64,000 bases of DNA from Chloropicon primus (taxonomy: Eukaryota; Chlorophyta; Chloropicophyceae; Chloropicales; Chloropicaceae), in NCBI GenBank assembly GCA_023205875.1, contig CP060767.1:525409-589408 (forward strand), in the 5' to 3' direction. How positions within the stretch are numbered: position 1 is the stretch's first letter; the number at the start of each line of letters is the position of its first letter. The notes beneath the pieces were generated by a model. The model had not been told where the DNA came from. It saw only the letters and a list, made by a program, of their open reading frames with translations, and did not search any database. The translations under genes and the position numbers were made by a program. Below are positions 9,201-18,028 of this stretch, piece after piece.

Positions 9201-9537
9201 GAGCAGGAAGTACAAGCAAACGAGGAGCATAGACGAGGCTTACATGTTCAGGAAGAAGATCAGGGAAGCTGTACTCGCTGACATCAACCCGGAAACGATG
9301 GCTGTGGCTTTCTCGAAGTTTTTTGCGGACACCGAGAAGCGCGTGTACACCGCTATCACACTGGAGCCCCAGGACTCTTCTCCGAGCATGATCACCAGGC
9401 TCCTGGCCTCGATTTCGGATTGCCTTTCAACGAAAAAAGTAAGCACCTCGACTCAACAAGTGGTGGCAGGGGCGGTGCTGGCAGTTGGCCTCGGAGCTGC
9501 GTTCGCATACCTCTCTTCCAGTCGGAGACACGGTTGA
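6271..9537 (+). CDS. M16 family zinc metallopeptidase (PqqL-like) with C-terminal anchor
   Basis: The frame encodes 1088 residues from ATG 6271. The inverted zinc motif HILEH (HxxEH) is at residues 95-99 with the expected downstream Glu at about 189 in KEELNVERG. A Gly/Glu insertion near 150-163 lengthens the usual spacing. Four M16 modules are visible: N-terminal catalytic, a second around 330-530, then non-catalytic copies to about 1030. The length matches single-chain M16 enzymes such as PqqL and stromal processing peptidases. The last 30 residues contain a hydrophobic helix (VVAGAVLAVGLGAAFAYL) ending in SSRRHG, a tail-anchor pattern that is unusual for soluble M16 enzymes. No clear transit peptide is visible, so the compartment is uncertain. 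Confidence 0.9.
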   Translation: MSTAGSCDGSPGSEPSRSRAFKRLESLDPEAEFGGYDVPLPLGPEDREKFRHGRLPNGLRYYLRKNAYPKSRCALSLAVQAGCVQEEDHEQGIAHILEHLAFRGTQMFTNYDIVRFLESIGADFGADQNAYTSFDETVYELFVPCDKQSRERDRGGGGEEGSMESLSTLDKGLLVLSEFAFGVTATKEELNVERGTVLDEWRQSRTSQSRVVQAHWKAIMKGSKYEDRLPIGIEKVIRECTAEEVRAFRDRWYAPERMAITVVGDFEESMDEMENKVATMFDQQGYGKDSNPRDWPNYRTKVHEEPQYMCQTDEEATQSSVNVSFVKPCEMSGTTWTLKDYRDMIVGDMFVTAINSRLFRRSHSKETSQPFYTAAFSNDRICSNAQCATLTASCKLGGTLIALESLLVELARIRCHGFSIQEVEAARKELLLDAETAYTERSKRKSDDLRDEYVGSFLLGEAVTDPVTEARINRLLLSDITREELGAFANQYQRSNGMVIQTVEPPHSLSLGKEDHEKLEAVVQKVIGMEKGEIKPHKDDESRMSPDDILREGDIGHAKPSFEHEVRSYPKLNAKEVTLSNGMRLCWKRSSLREDQLLIHAFARGGLSQAIRGVTSDPSEEEVRRMRTANVSSLFASDIGAFGFRPPVLNEALAGLRCHVGTRVRPFARVFEGEQSSGDFEVTLKLIHRLFSTRVQAVDSELGNIKQMVREAIQNQIRDPMTKYSQRVKSVNYNSFYFRPWTLPEFDAIDAKESCEFYSECFNHPGEFTLIVVGDIDEIAETDEGFLQLMEKYVGSIEVKDPARNVPLDKSEVVPIPFMQPKETVREIVREKLVDPMSITQVTFPLTITTMPVEVAQEELFWISFMCQLLEMQLMKEMRFQRGEVYSVSVGPSFAIESPSAIPSGKARGDVAINFSCEPGGVAEKLVNLAVDEVQRLRTHPVTKSDIDSLLEMEKRSYELAVEENNFWLEVIEMAYQSRKYKQTRSIDEAYMFRKKIREAVLADINPETMAVAFSKFFADTEKRVYTAITLEPQDSSPSMITRLLASISDCLSTKKVSTSTQQVVAGAVLAVGLGAAFAYLSSSRRHG

Positions 9538-10065
9538 CTTGATCTCTACAGCTTTGGAATTACAGCACATCATTTACATTATTTGGTTGTTATGTTATAC
9601 TGTTATAAAAATAAGTTAGTCGGGTGGTAGCATCTTCTTCTCCCTGTGTGTACCTCTAGAGGACATGGATATCATCCAAAGATTTTCCTTATCTTTGAGG
9701 AAAGTAACGCACCAACCACCCTCTCAAGGGATGTTGTCCATCTCCATGGAAACCAAGCCAAGGTCTGCCTCTCCCATGATGGAATGGAATGGATCCTCAT
9801 GCGTCCTCCCCTCCATCAAAGGCCTCTTCTCTTCTCCTCTCACTCTCATCACAATCATCCCCTCCAGGGAAGGGGAAAGCATCCGGCCAGAACCGGAACC
9901 CTCGCGCGCGAGAGAGGGAGGGAGGGAGAGAGGAAGAGGGAGGGAGGGAGCGGCGAGGAAGGTGAAGAGGGAGAGGGGGAGGCGGAGGGAGGCCACGGTC
10001 GCGCGCTCCTTTCTTTCTTTTCCTTGCGCGTCGAAAGCCGGAAGCGTTGGACAGCGAGACACACA

Positions 10066-10133
<68 letters not shown>
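9538..10133. other. Intergenic: M16 3' flank and kinase 5' flank
   Basis: No gene is seen. The left part is AT-rich, a probable 3' UTR. A purine-rich GAGG/GGGA block (9905-9990) and an (AC)n(AG)n microsatellite (10062-10131) abut the kinase start codon and are probably its 5' UTR or promoter. Confidence 0.6.
10062..10131. repeat. (AC)n(AG)n microsatellite
   Basis: About 11 AC units run directly into about 25 AG units, ending 2 bp before the ATG of the Raf-like kinase. Confidence 0.95.
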
Positions 10134-10136
<3 letters not shown>

Positions 10137-13116
10137 AAGAGGTTTATGCGTTGGGCTGGTGGAGGGCAAGGAGACAGCGAGCGTCGTGACAGCAGCAGCG
10201 GAAGGAACACGAACCCCAACACGCCGTCGCCGAATTCGAACCAATATTCTTACAACGCGGAAGGGGATGCTTTTGCTGGACACTACAGTGCACTCGCAGA
10301 GTCTCAACAGGACGCTCAGTCGTCCTTACCTCCTGACCCTTACCACCAGCATTACTCTCAGGCTCAGATCTTCCACCACCACAGGAGGACCGCCAGCAGA
10401 GACTCGTACGACTCATTCACAAAATATGGCGGAACACCAAACCAGAGCGACAACTTCCTCGTAAGTCACTCTTCACTTGACTTGACTTGACTTGACTTGA
10501 CTTGACTTGACTTGACTTGACTTGACTTGCTTGAAAGGAGTCCAGAGGTCTTGACTGGAGTTGCCAGCACCAGAGGGCTTTGTGGATGGGTTTGGTTCCT
10601 TTGCTGACGGCTTTTGCTTTGCTTTGCTTTTTTTTTTCTGGGGGGGGATATTGGCTTGGCTTGGCTTGGCTTGTGTGTTTTGGTTTTGTGTGTAGTCGGA
10701 CGAGGAGGAGTACCAGACGCAGCTTGCGTTGGCGATGAGCGTTTCGGAACAGGAGGCCAAGCAGAGGGACTCGATGAGAGATGGACTGCAACCGGAGTCG
10801 CTGACGGACGGGACCATGTCCGGAAAGCGGGCGACGAACGCCCAAGAGCTTGTGGAGAAGTATTGGTACACGAGGAGGGTTCACTGCGACGAGAGTATAC
10901 TCGATGGATTTTATGATTGCGTTGGGAACTTTGACTCTGTGCGAGGAGGAGAATTGTCACCGAGGGGGGGGAGAGACCCAGCAGACAGGGCAGGGAGCAG
11001 GCCAAGCAGCAGACAATCGGGTTCGAATCTTCACAAGACGACTTCAAAGGAACTTCCCAACTTGCAGAGGATACAAAGTGACATGGTGTATCTTTGCGCC
11101 TCGGTGGAGGGTATGGACGAGAGGGAGCTGCTTTTGGTGGACAGAAGGGTGGACGAGAAAATCGTGGCGCTAGCAAAGCAGGCCGAGGCCATCAGCAGCA
11201 GCGGAGGAAGCCCCAAGGAGAAGGCAATCGCTTTGGGAGATCTTGTTGTTGCAAACATGGGAGGGCCAACGAATGGGACGGATGGAGTCGGGTACATGAG
11301 GCAGAGAAATAAGTGGCTTGGGTCCTCCCACCAAGCCAAGGACAACGCCAAATCGTACGTCGTGAAGCTGGGTGACCTCTCCTGTGGAATGTCAAGGCAC
11401 AGGGCCCTCTTGTACAAAGTCTTGAGCGAGGAGGTCCAAGGGTTGGGATGCCAGCTGGTGAAAGGGTGCTTCTACTACACGGACAATGACTCGGATAGCT
11501 TGACCGGAGCCCCCCTACTTGCGGAAGACGAGGCCAAGCCAGCGGAGGGCGAGGGCGAGCCGCAGCTGAATTTGCAGGCCACTTTTGCAGGCCTGCAGCT
11601 GCAGGCACCGACACCACCTTCCGCGCCCGAGGTGGACACGTCTCCATATAGCGTTTCCGTTGGAAAGGACTGCGACAACGGAAGCGTCGTGGTACAGTGT
11701 GACGGGGACCACTACGTTGTCGATCTCATGTCTCAGCCTGTGGAGCTGATACAGTTGCCCAGCAGCGACAAATTCGATACCTTGGGTTGTACGAGATCAA
11801 GCAGTCGGGGGGCACTGAGGAGCACTTTGGAATCGGGAACGTCCAGCCTTTCTGATCGGTCCTGGGTCCAGCAGGAGCTCGAGGCAACGTCTCAGCTGGT
11901 TTCCACCATCGAAAGTCTGATGAGGACGAACAGCATGAAGGACAGTGGGAGGGATCCTGGTGGGAAGGGGACGGCTGACCCTAAGGGTGTGCAAAAGTCG
12001 CAGAGCAATCGTCAGCACGACGCGCTGGACGAGCTTCTGAAGAGGAACAACAGGACCAGCAGCAGTGGTGAAGGCAGCAGCAACAACAGCGGCACCCTTT
12101 CCAGCGGCGGTGGGCATGTGGACATGGGGACCAGCACGGACACATCCAAGAGCGATGCGACCCAAGGCGGTTTACCGAAGAATCAAGGTCAGGCAGAAGG
12201 CAAGGAGAAGGACAGCGCGCAAACTCAATTGAGCATTGATATTATTAAAGAGAGTGTGGGCGTCTCGGACGGAGATAGCCAGTGGAACATCAAGGTCGAA
12301 GACGTGACGTTTGGGGACAGAGTGGGCATCGGTTCCTTTGGCGAAGTGTATCGAGGAATGTGGAGAGGCACTGAAGTTGCGGTCAAGAAGCTCATTGACC
12401 AGGACATCACTGAAGAATCAAAGCAAGAATTTCTTGGAGAGGTCTCGATCATGAGACGGCTCAGGCACCCGAACATCGTTCTATTTATGGGTGTTATTAC
12501 GAGCAGGGACAACTTGGCCATCGTCACCGAGTTCTTGCCGAGGGGAAGTCTCTTCAAGCTCCTGCACCGATCTGGGATCCAGCTGGACCTCCGGAGGAGA
12601 CTCCGAATGGCCGAGGATGTCGCGAAAGGCATGCACTACTTGCACACGTGCAATCCAATGATCGTGCACAGGGACCTGAAGTCGCCAAACTTGCTTGTGG
12701 ACAGGAATTGGTGCGTAAAGGTCACGGATTTTGGCTTGTCTAGGATGAAGCATTCCACCTTTTTGAGCACAAAATCCAATGCGGGCACTCCGGAGTGGAT
12801 GGCACCAGAGGTGCTCCGAAGCGAGCCCGCGAACGAGAAGTCGGACATCTATTCTTATGGCATCATACTGTACGAGTTGATCACGGGAAAGATCCCATGG
12901 GAAGGCCTCAACGCGATGCAGGTCGTCGGTGCGGTGGCGTTCCAGGACAAGAGGCTCAACGTTCCCGAAGGCATCGACGAGGAAGTGAAGGAGCTCATGC
13001 AGAACTGCTGGAGGGGCGACCCCTCCAAGAGACCAAGCTTCGAGGAGATTCTCAAAGCTCTCCGAGTGGTCATCAAGCGCACCCCTGTCCCCACAAGAAA
13101 GGTAACTCCCACCTGA
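10134..13116 (+). CDS. EDR1/CTR1-type Raf-like MAPKKK
   Basis: Join 10134-10460 and 10696-13116 gives 915 residues. The intron has a GTAAGT donor and TGTAG acceptor. The spliced product continues SDEEEYQTQLALAMSVSEQE, the conserved entry to the EDR1/CTR1 regulatory domain (about residues 110-430). It is followed by Ser/Gly-rich linkers and a kinase domain at about 644-905: glycine loop GIGSFGEVYRG, VAVKK, HRDLKSPN, DFG and GTPEWMAPE. All catalytic residues are present, and HRDLKSPN is typical of plant Raf group B. Such kinases act in hormone, stress or osmotic signalling in plants. The algal role is unknown. The intron carries a TTGAC repeat. Confidence 0.95.
10474..10528. repeat. (TTGAC)n microsatellite in kinase intron
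   Basis: About ten CTTGA/TTGAC pentamers lie inside the only intron of the Raf-like kinase. Short CTTGG runs follow near 10655-10672. Confidence 0.9.
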
Positions 13117-13370
13117 AAAGAAGGGAAGTAATTATTCATATTATTTTGAAATTGAGCTCTTCCTTCGGCTTATACTTCCGACGCTCTTGTTCAAGAAAGG
13201 GAAACCCTTTTCGCCGATTACAGAAAACCGCTTAAAAACATTCTTTGTTGCCCCTGCTGCGAGAACTTGTAGCGAGCACAAGGGAAGGGCCCCAACCCAT
13301 TCATTGTCTCCGGGCAAACGCACAGCCAAAGCGATTCGCACGCCGTTACCATTCGCCTCCTCGCCACCGC

Positions 13371-14176
13371 TTAGTCGTCAGCGAAAGGATATTCCTCGTT
13401 GATGTACTCGAGCAGCTTCATGTGAAGCTCAAACCTCTCGTCACCCTTCAGCGGATCTTTCGATATCAAGACTTCCACCTTCATGGAGACTTGCTCAAGG
13501 GCCCCCCGAATGACGCCGCAGAGCAAGTTGCAGTAGCTCAAGGGCTCCAGCTTCTCCGGCAGCTCGACAAAATCAATCAACGGGTTGTCGTTCAAAACCT
13601 GCAAAGGGGGAAGGAGGAGGAACAAGTGGCCGCCGCTCGTGTCAGTACTCTGAGGTGAACGACGGACGCCGCCGGCAGAGAGAGAGAGAGACCTACCATT
13701 TTGCATTCCTTGTCACCTATCTGAGTCACTTTGGCGTCTATGCCGAGGAACATTTTGAAACCCGTGTCAGCAATCGTCTTCACGGCCTCCTTGAAGTTCC
13801 TGCACCTGGTCGTGTTCGTCTTGGCCAAGAAATCATCCACAAGCCTCACTCCTATGTTCTGTCCCATCCTGTCCAGCTGCTTGTTCACTTCCTCTGGCGA
13901 CTCCAAATCCAGGAGAAGATGCCGAACGAGCGCTCCGTACGTCAAAGTAAACAATTCAGAGTTCTTTCACACGCAACACGATCAGACACCGTTCCATCCA
14001 TGCAGAGCAAGCGACGAACATGGGGGTTAGGTCTTGGTTCTAGGTTGATGGGTCATCCCCTCTCTCCTTCGTGTTTCTCCCGAAAGGGACACGAAAAAAC
14101 GATTGCCAATGCGAATTACTTGACCTACGATTCTTTCTCCTGCGACGGAGGATGCCACCTTCCCCTTGGACGACAT
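13371..14176 (-). CDS. BET3: TRAPP complex subunit Bet3/TRAPPC3
   Basis: Three minus-strand exons join in frame: 14176-14129 (16 codons), 13963-13697 (89 codons) and 13598-13371 (76 codons with stop), 180 residues. Donors are GTAGGT at 14128 and 13696. The first junction rebuilds GERINSELFTLTYGA, matching the plant Bet3 start. VNKQLDRMGQNIGVRL, FKMFLGI, NPLIDFVELPE and YCNLLCGVIRGALE are family signatures. Length is as expected. TRAPPC3 is a core subunit of the TRAPP tethering complexes for ER-Golgi transport and Ypt1/Rab1 exchange, and carries the acylated cysteine in FLA-xx-xxx-RC. The long last-exon tail ends EEYPFADD, as in plants. Confidence 0.93.
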
Positions 14177-14977
14177 CGCTTCACCTCCTTTCCTCGTTGT
14201 AGGGCTTCGTCTCCTGCTCCTCTAGTCGTGAAAAAATCTTCTCTTGTCAGCGATAAAAAACGCATCACGGAGCCAACGCCTTCGTGCGACCACTTAAACG
14301 AAAGAGCTCGAGATTATCTTTCCATCGACCCCTGCCTCGACCGATCCTCTTCTCTTCGTCGTCTTCGGCGTCGCGTTGAAGTTGAAGTTCACTCACTCAC
14401 CCTCGTGCTCCGCCCAGCCTCAGCCTGCTTTGCTTTGAGAGGAAGGGCGAACGGCGGAGTACCAGAGAGAAGCCACCTTGTTGGGGACCGTGACGGCGAA
14501 GAAGGTGACAAGAGGGGAAGAGGAAGGTGTCAAACGAAGATTTGTCTCATAAGCTTTCCAACGATACCTTGATCGACCCATTTGGTGCTCAGATTGGTCG
14601 AGGCATCGACTGGGAGGACGGAAAGGGAAGGGAAAAGCATCCAAGAGGCCACCTTGTCGAGGACGGTGACGGCGAGTGAAGGTGACGAGAGGGGAAGAGG
14701 AAGGTGTCAAACGAAGCGTTGTCTCGCGGTTATTCGGTGGAGTACCCGCACGCCTGGTTTGACGCTCGAATTGGTCGAGAGGACGCGGAGAGAGCTGAGA
14801 GAGCAAGAGAAGCGAGGCAGGGGAGAAGGGGGTGGGTGAGGACGGCCAGCCTCGAGAGCCAAGGGGAGAGACCTCGAGAGGCGTGTTGGGTGGAGTGAGT
14901 CGGGGGCGGGAGGGAAGAGGTTTCGAGAATTGTGCCGCCTGTTTCGAGTTTTTTGCCGAGCGGAGAGGTGGTGACTC
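14177..14977. other. Intergenic with a roughly 180-bp tandem duplication
   Basis: No gene is seen between the divergent Bet3 and DnaJ-zinc-finger genes. It holds a two-copy imperfect repeat (about 14463-14600 and 14646-14775), both copies containing a GGAAGAGGAAGGTGTC motif and then TTGGTCGAG. Confidence 0.6.
14463..14775. repeat. Two-copy imperfect direct repeat
   Basis: The copies start with GCCACCTTGT and share GGGGAAGAGGAAGGTGTC, then AACGAAG and, further on, ATTGGTCGAG. The period is about 180 bp and divergence is visible throughout. Confidence 0.7.
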
Positions 14978-15558
14978 ATGACTGGTGGTCTGAGTGGCAA
15001 GGTGTGCTACTGTGGTGCCAGAGAGGAAGGCGTGTTGCTTGCGAAGACCAAGACGTATAAGCTCCACAGAATGCGTAACGTTGCAATGAGGGAAAAGGTA
15101 GCGGAGAAGGCAAACACGAACTTGAATGCTTACTTTATGGTGGCAAAGGAAAGAAACAGCAGCGTCGCGCTGCTGGAGGGGAGAGCCGAGGTAAGCCCAG
15201 CAGGCCAAGAGGAGGAAAGGTAAGGTGTCGACGACGAAACCGCCTCAAATTGTATCCTCTCTCTCCCTCAGCCACTTTCTTTGCGTGACTGACCGCTATT
15301 CGTTAGCCAGTAGAAGGTCAGACGTGCTCACAGTGCCAGGGTCTGGGAAAGTGTGACTGCTTTCACTGCCAGGGTCTGGGAAGAGCGAACTACACGAGCA
15401 CGGCCGTGCTGCCCCGAGGGACGTACCCCGTCTGGTGCGCGGAGTGCGGAGGCGGCGGTGTCGTCTATTGCTTCAAGTGTCAAGGGACGGGAAAGAAGCT
15501 CTTCGCGGAAGGGATTGGTTTTCGTTTACCCCACGACGACGAGCTGAAGGACCCTTGA
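14978..15558 (+). CDS. DnaJ-type zinc-finger protein (BSD2-like)
   Basis: Join 14978-15190 and 15307-15558 gives 154 residues. The donor is GTAAGC and the acceptor TTAG. The C-terminal half has four Cys motifs: CSQCQGLGK, CFHCQGLG, CAECGGGG and CFKCQGTGK, the CxxCxGxG zinc-binding module of DnaJ proteins without a J domain. In plants such small proteins (BSD2, PSA2, LQY1) are plastid chaperones or oxidoreductases for Rubisco or photosystem assembly. The N terminus (MTGGLSGKVCYCG...) is basic and could be a transit peptide, though the true start might be Met 15071. Assignment to a particular family member is inference. Confidence 0.75.
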
Positions 15559-15576
15559 GCGGCGACGGGCGTCATC

Positions 15577-16173
15577 ATGGCTTCCGAAGACGAAGACGAT
15601 GGGATTGGCAGGGAGGTCGACCCGCTGGCAAGCGATCTCATGGGGAACGCTCCTAGTGACAACGGCCTGGTTCTGAGGCTGGTGCTGGAGCAGTTGGCAA
15701 AGCACAGGAAGCCGACGATTCTGGATGATCCCGGTGACCGATGCGGCCAGCAGGTCAACGCCTTCGCGGCAAAGGACTTTCTGTCCTGCGCTATGACCTG
15801 CAAGAGGTGGAACGCCCTGACGGAAGAGTTCCTTTTCAAGCCGGTCTGCCAATCGTTTGGCTGGAGACCGCCCAGAAGGCCAAGGCATCAAGTATCAAGA
15901 GGAACAGATGTCGTGGGCGGCGCGTGGACGCAGCTGTACATCAATCACGCTTGCAGCTTTTGCTACGAGCTCGGGGAGTTTCCCGTCAGGAACCAAGGCG
16001 TGATCCGGAATTGCAGCCAGCTCTTCTTGATCTGCCTCGAGTGCACCAAGAGAACGAAAGTGATCAACCATTTGATCTCGAAGGGCCTGAGGGTCGATCT
16101 CGAGAGTCTGCACGGCAGGCGCCTGTTGGACAACGACGCCAAGTCGAAGAAGAGAAAGAGGAGACGGCGGTGA
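15577..16173 (+). CDS. F-box-like protein
   Basis: A single exon of 198 residues, 18 bp downstream of the previous stop. Residues about 65-95 (AKDFLSCAMTCKRWNALTEE and a following FLFKPVCQSFGW) resemble an F-box, the SKP1-binding motif of SCF ubiquitin ligases. A Cys pair (CSFCYEL) and a later CLEC could bind metal. The C terminus is strongly basic (KSKKRKRRRR), a probable nuclear signal. There is no obvious substrate-binding repeat, and the F-box match is partial. Confidence 0.6.
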   Translation: MASEDEDDGIGREVDPLASDLMGNAPSDNGLVLRLVLEQLAKHRKPTILDDPGDRCGQQVNAFAAKDFLSCAMTCKRWNALTEEFLFKPVCQSFGWRPPRRPRHQVSRGTDVVGGAWTQLYINHACSFCYELGEFPVRNQGVIRNCSQLFLICLECTKRTKVINHLISKGLRVDLESLHGRRLLDNDAKSKKRKRRRR

Positions 16174-16237
16174 CGAAAAGAACGCGAATAAAGAATAATG
16201 TGATTTAGTCTTTTAGGCTGCTCAGCGTGCATGTCGT

Positions 16238-17340
16238 TCATTTCAATTCATCCTGAGTGACTTGCTCTGCCTTGGCCAGAGTGTCGTTCGTGCAAAACAT
16301 GAGGCTAACCATTGCCCTTCGGTCAAAGAACGGCCTGTGAGATTTGAACTGAACGGCGTTGAACGCTTCCATGCTGGAGGAGAATTTGACCAGAAACTTT
16401 TTGGTCAGAGACTTCCCTCTCCCCCCCCCCTGAGTCCCTCCGTAACCCACCCTCTGCTTCTCCTTGAGCTCCTGGATCCCCGTGTTGCACACAATGTTGT
16501 ACCCGCGGAAAAAGTCCTTCACATCCAGCCAGGTCGTGTCATCCGGCACGTTCGTCAGGCTCACGTACTCGTTTCCGTCTGGCAGCACGCACTCCGTCTC
16601 GGACACCATGCTCTGGGCCTGCGTTGCGCTCAGTGACCTCGTTTGGCACTGCAAGAGGCCCAAGCCTTTCCCTTGCAACTTTGCCAGCGCATCCGATGGG
16701 TTTTTCAGGGGCACGTACCAGGAAACGACGTCGAGGGAATTGTTCAATCGCACCCTCAGCGGCTCGTGGCTCGCAAAGGCGACGCCATTCTCAGACAAAA
16801 ACTTGCGAACGTCCTGCAAAGTCGTCGCGTAGGAGACGAGAGAAGGTGGTGTGCGTTAGTCATACGGCGCGCCCCAAAAGCAGAAAAGACTCCGCGTGAA
16901 CTTACCAAGGGAAACACGGCCTTGGGAAGGTCCGACAATTCGATCCACTTTGTTCCAGGCATCTGCAAGGGAACCTCATCCTTGTCCACCCCCTCCTGGG
17001 CTGTGGAGAGCGTCTGGGCCTCCGCGGCCTCGCCACTGTCGAGCTCTTCCTCGAGCTCCCTCCTCAGCGATATGGCTTCCTCCTTGTCCATCTGCTCCTC
17101 CGATGATCCCGTCCCCTCGCCATCCCTCTCGCTCCCTTCCTCCGGACCCGAAGCGAACGAGCGATGCCAACCAACTCCGTGGCTCCACCCTTGGTCCTCC
17201 CTTCCCATGGGACAAGACCTCTGCATGAGGTGGCAAACGACTCGACGCTCGCCACCGCTAGGCACTTTTCTCAAACCTTGCAAGGTCGACGCCAGCCTCA
17301 TCACTCGAGAGGCTGCCCTTCCCACATCCCTCGCACTCAT
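16238..17340 (-). CDS. RRM-like RNA-binding protein, probably organellar
   Basis: Exons 17340-16906 (145 codons) and 16813-16238 (192 codons with stop) join in phase 0, 336 residues. The intron has a GTAAGT donor and TGCAG acceptor. The N terminus is Arg-rich and non-acidic for about 70 residues and contains RSFASG, a typical mitochondrial presequence cleavage context. An acidic linker follows, then an RRM-like fold: EYVSLTNVPDDTTWLDVKDFF as strand 1/helix 1 and KKFLVKFSSSMEAFNAV as the strand 3 region. RNP motifs are degenerate, so RNA binding is inferred from fold pattern only. Confidence 0.65.
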
Positions 17341-18028
17341 TTTGCCTCCCTCTCGTCACTTGCTCTCCTCTTCTCCATCCATTCAGGCAGAAAACAAACC
17401 CAATGCCCAATGCCCAATGCCTCTGTCAGTCTCTCAATGACTCGTTCCGGCGTCGATCCTGACGATCGAGGTGTCCACGGAAAGATAAAAACACGATACT
17501 TCCTTCTGTATGATCGACATCCTCTTCCTCTCTCGTTATCGACCTCAAACACTCACCTCTTTCCTCTCCTCTGTCTCCCTTTCTGCTCCAAACTCCCTGG
17601 GTTCCCTTCCTCAAATCCTCAAAACGCAACCAAATCTTTCCAGCGAGGTGTCTACGGAAAGACAAAAACACGATGCTCGTTCCTATCGCTACGTGATGCC
17701 CTAAAACGCCCGCACTCGAGCTCAGCCTCGTCCGCAATCCTCGCCCCTTCTTCCAAGTTTGAGGCGGCTCTAAACCTAATTTCATTTCACCAGTAAAGGG
17801 AAGGAAAGGATAACGCACCAAAGCAGAGCAGAGGAGAGCAGAGCAGAGGAGAGGAGAGGACAAGATGGATGCAAGTGGGATGGCACGGTATGGCTTGGCT
17901 TGGCTTGGCTCCTGATGAGGTAGCCCAAGCCTTGAAGCATCGAAATGAAACCTAGGTTCAACAAAAGGTATCAAGAAGTGTGTGTGTGTGTGTGTGTGTG
18001 CGTGCGTGCTACAAACATGGCGTGTGGT
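17341..18028. other. Intergenic, 5' flank of RRM-like gene and 3' flank of PH gene
   Basis: No gene is seen. A motif of about 30 bp (GGTGTCYACGGAAAGAYAAA core) occurs at 17470-17498 and again at 17645-17673. A (GT)n run is at 17979-18001, just after the stop of the PH-domain gene. Confidence 0.6.

Noticed and set aside
11021-11040. GGGTTCGAATC as a tRNA B box
   Set aside because: It lies inside the Raf-like kinase coding exon and no A box or cloverleaf is present.
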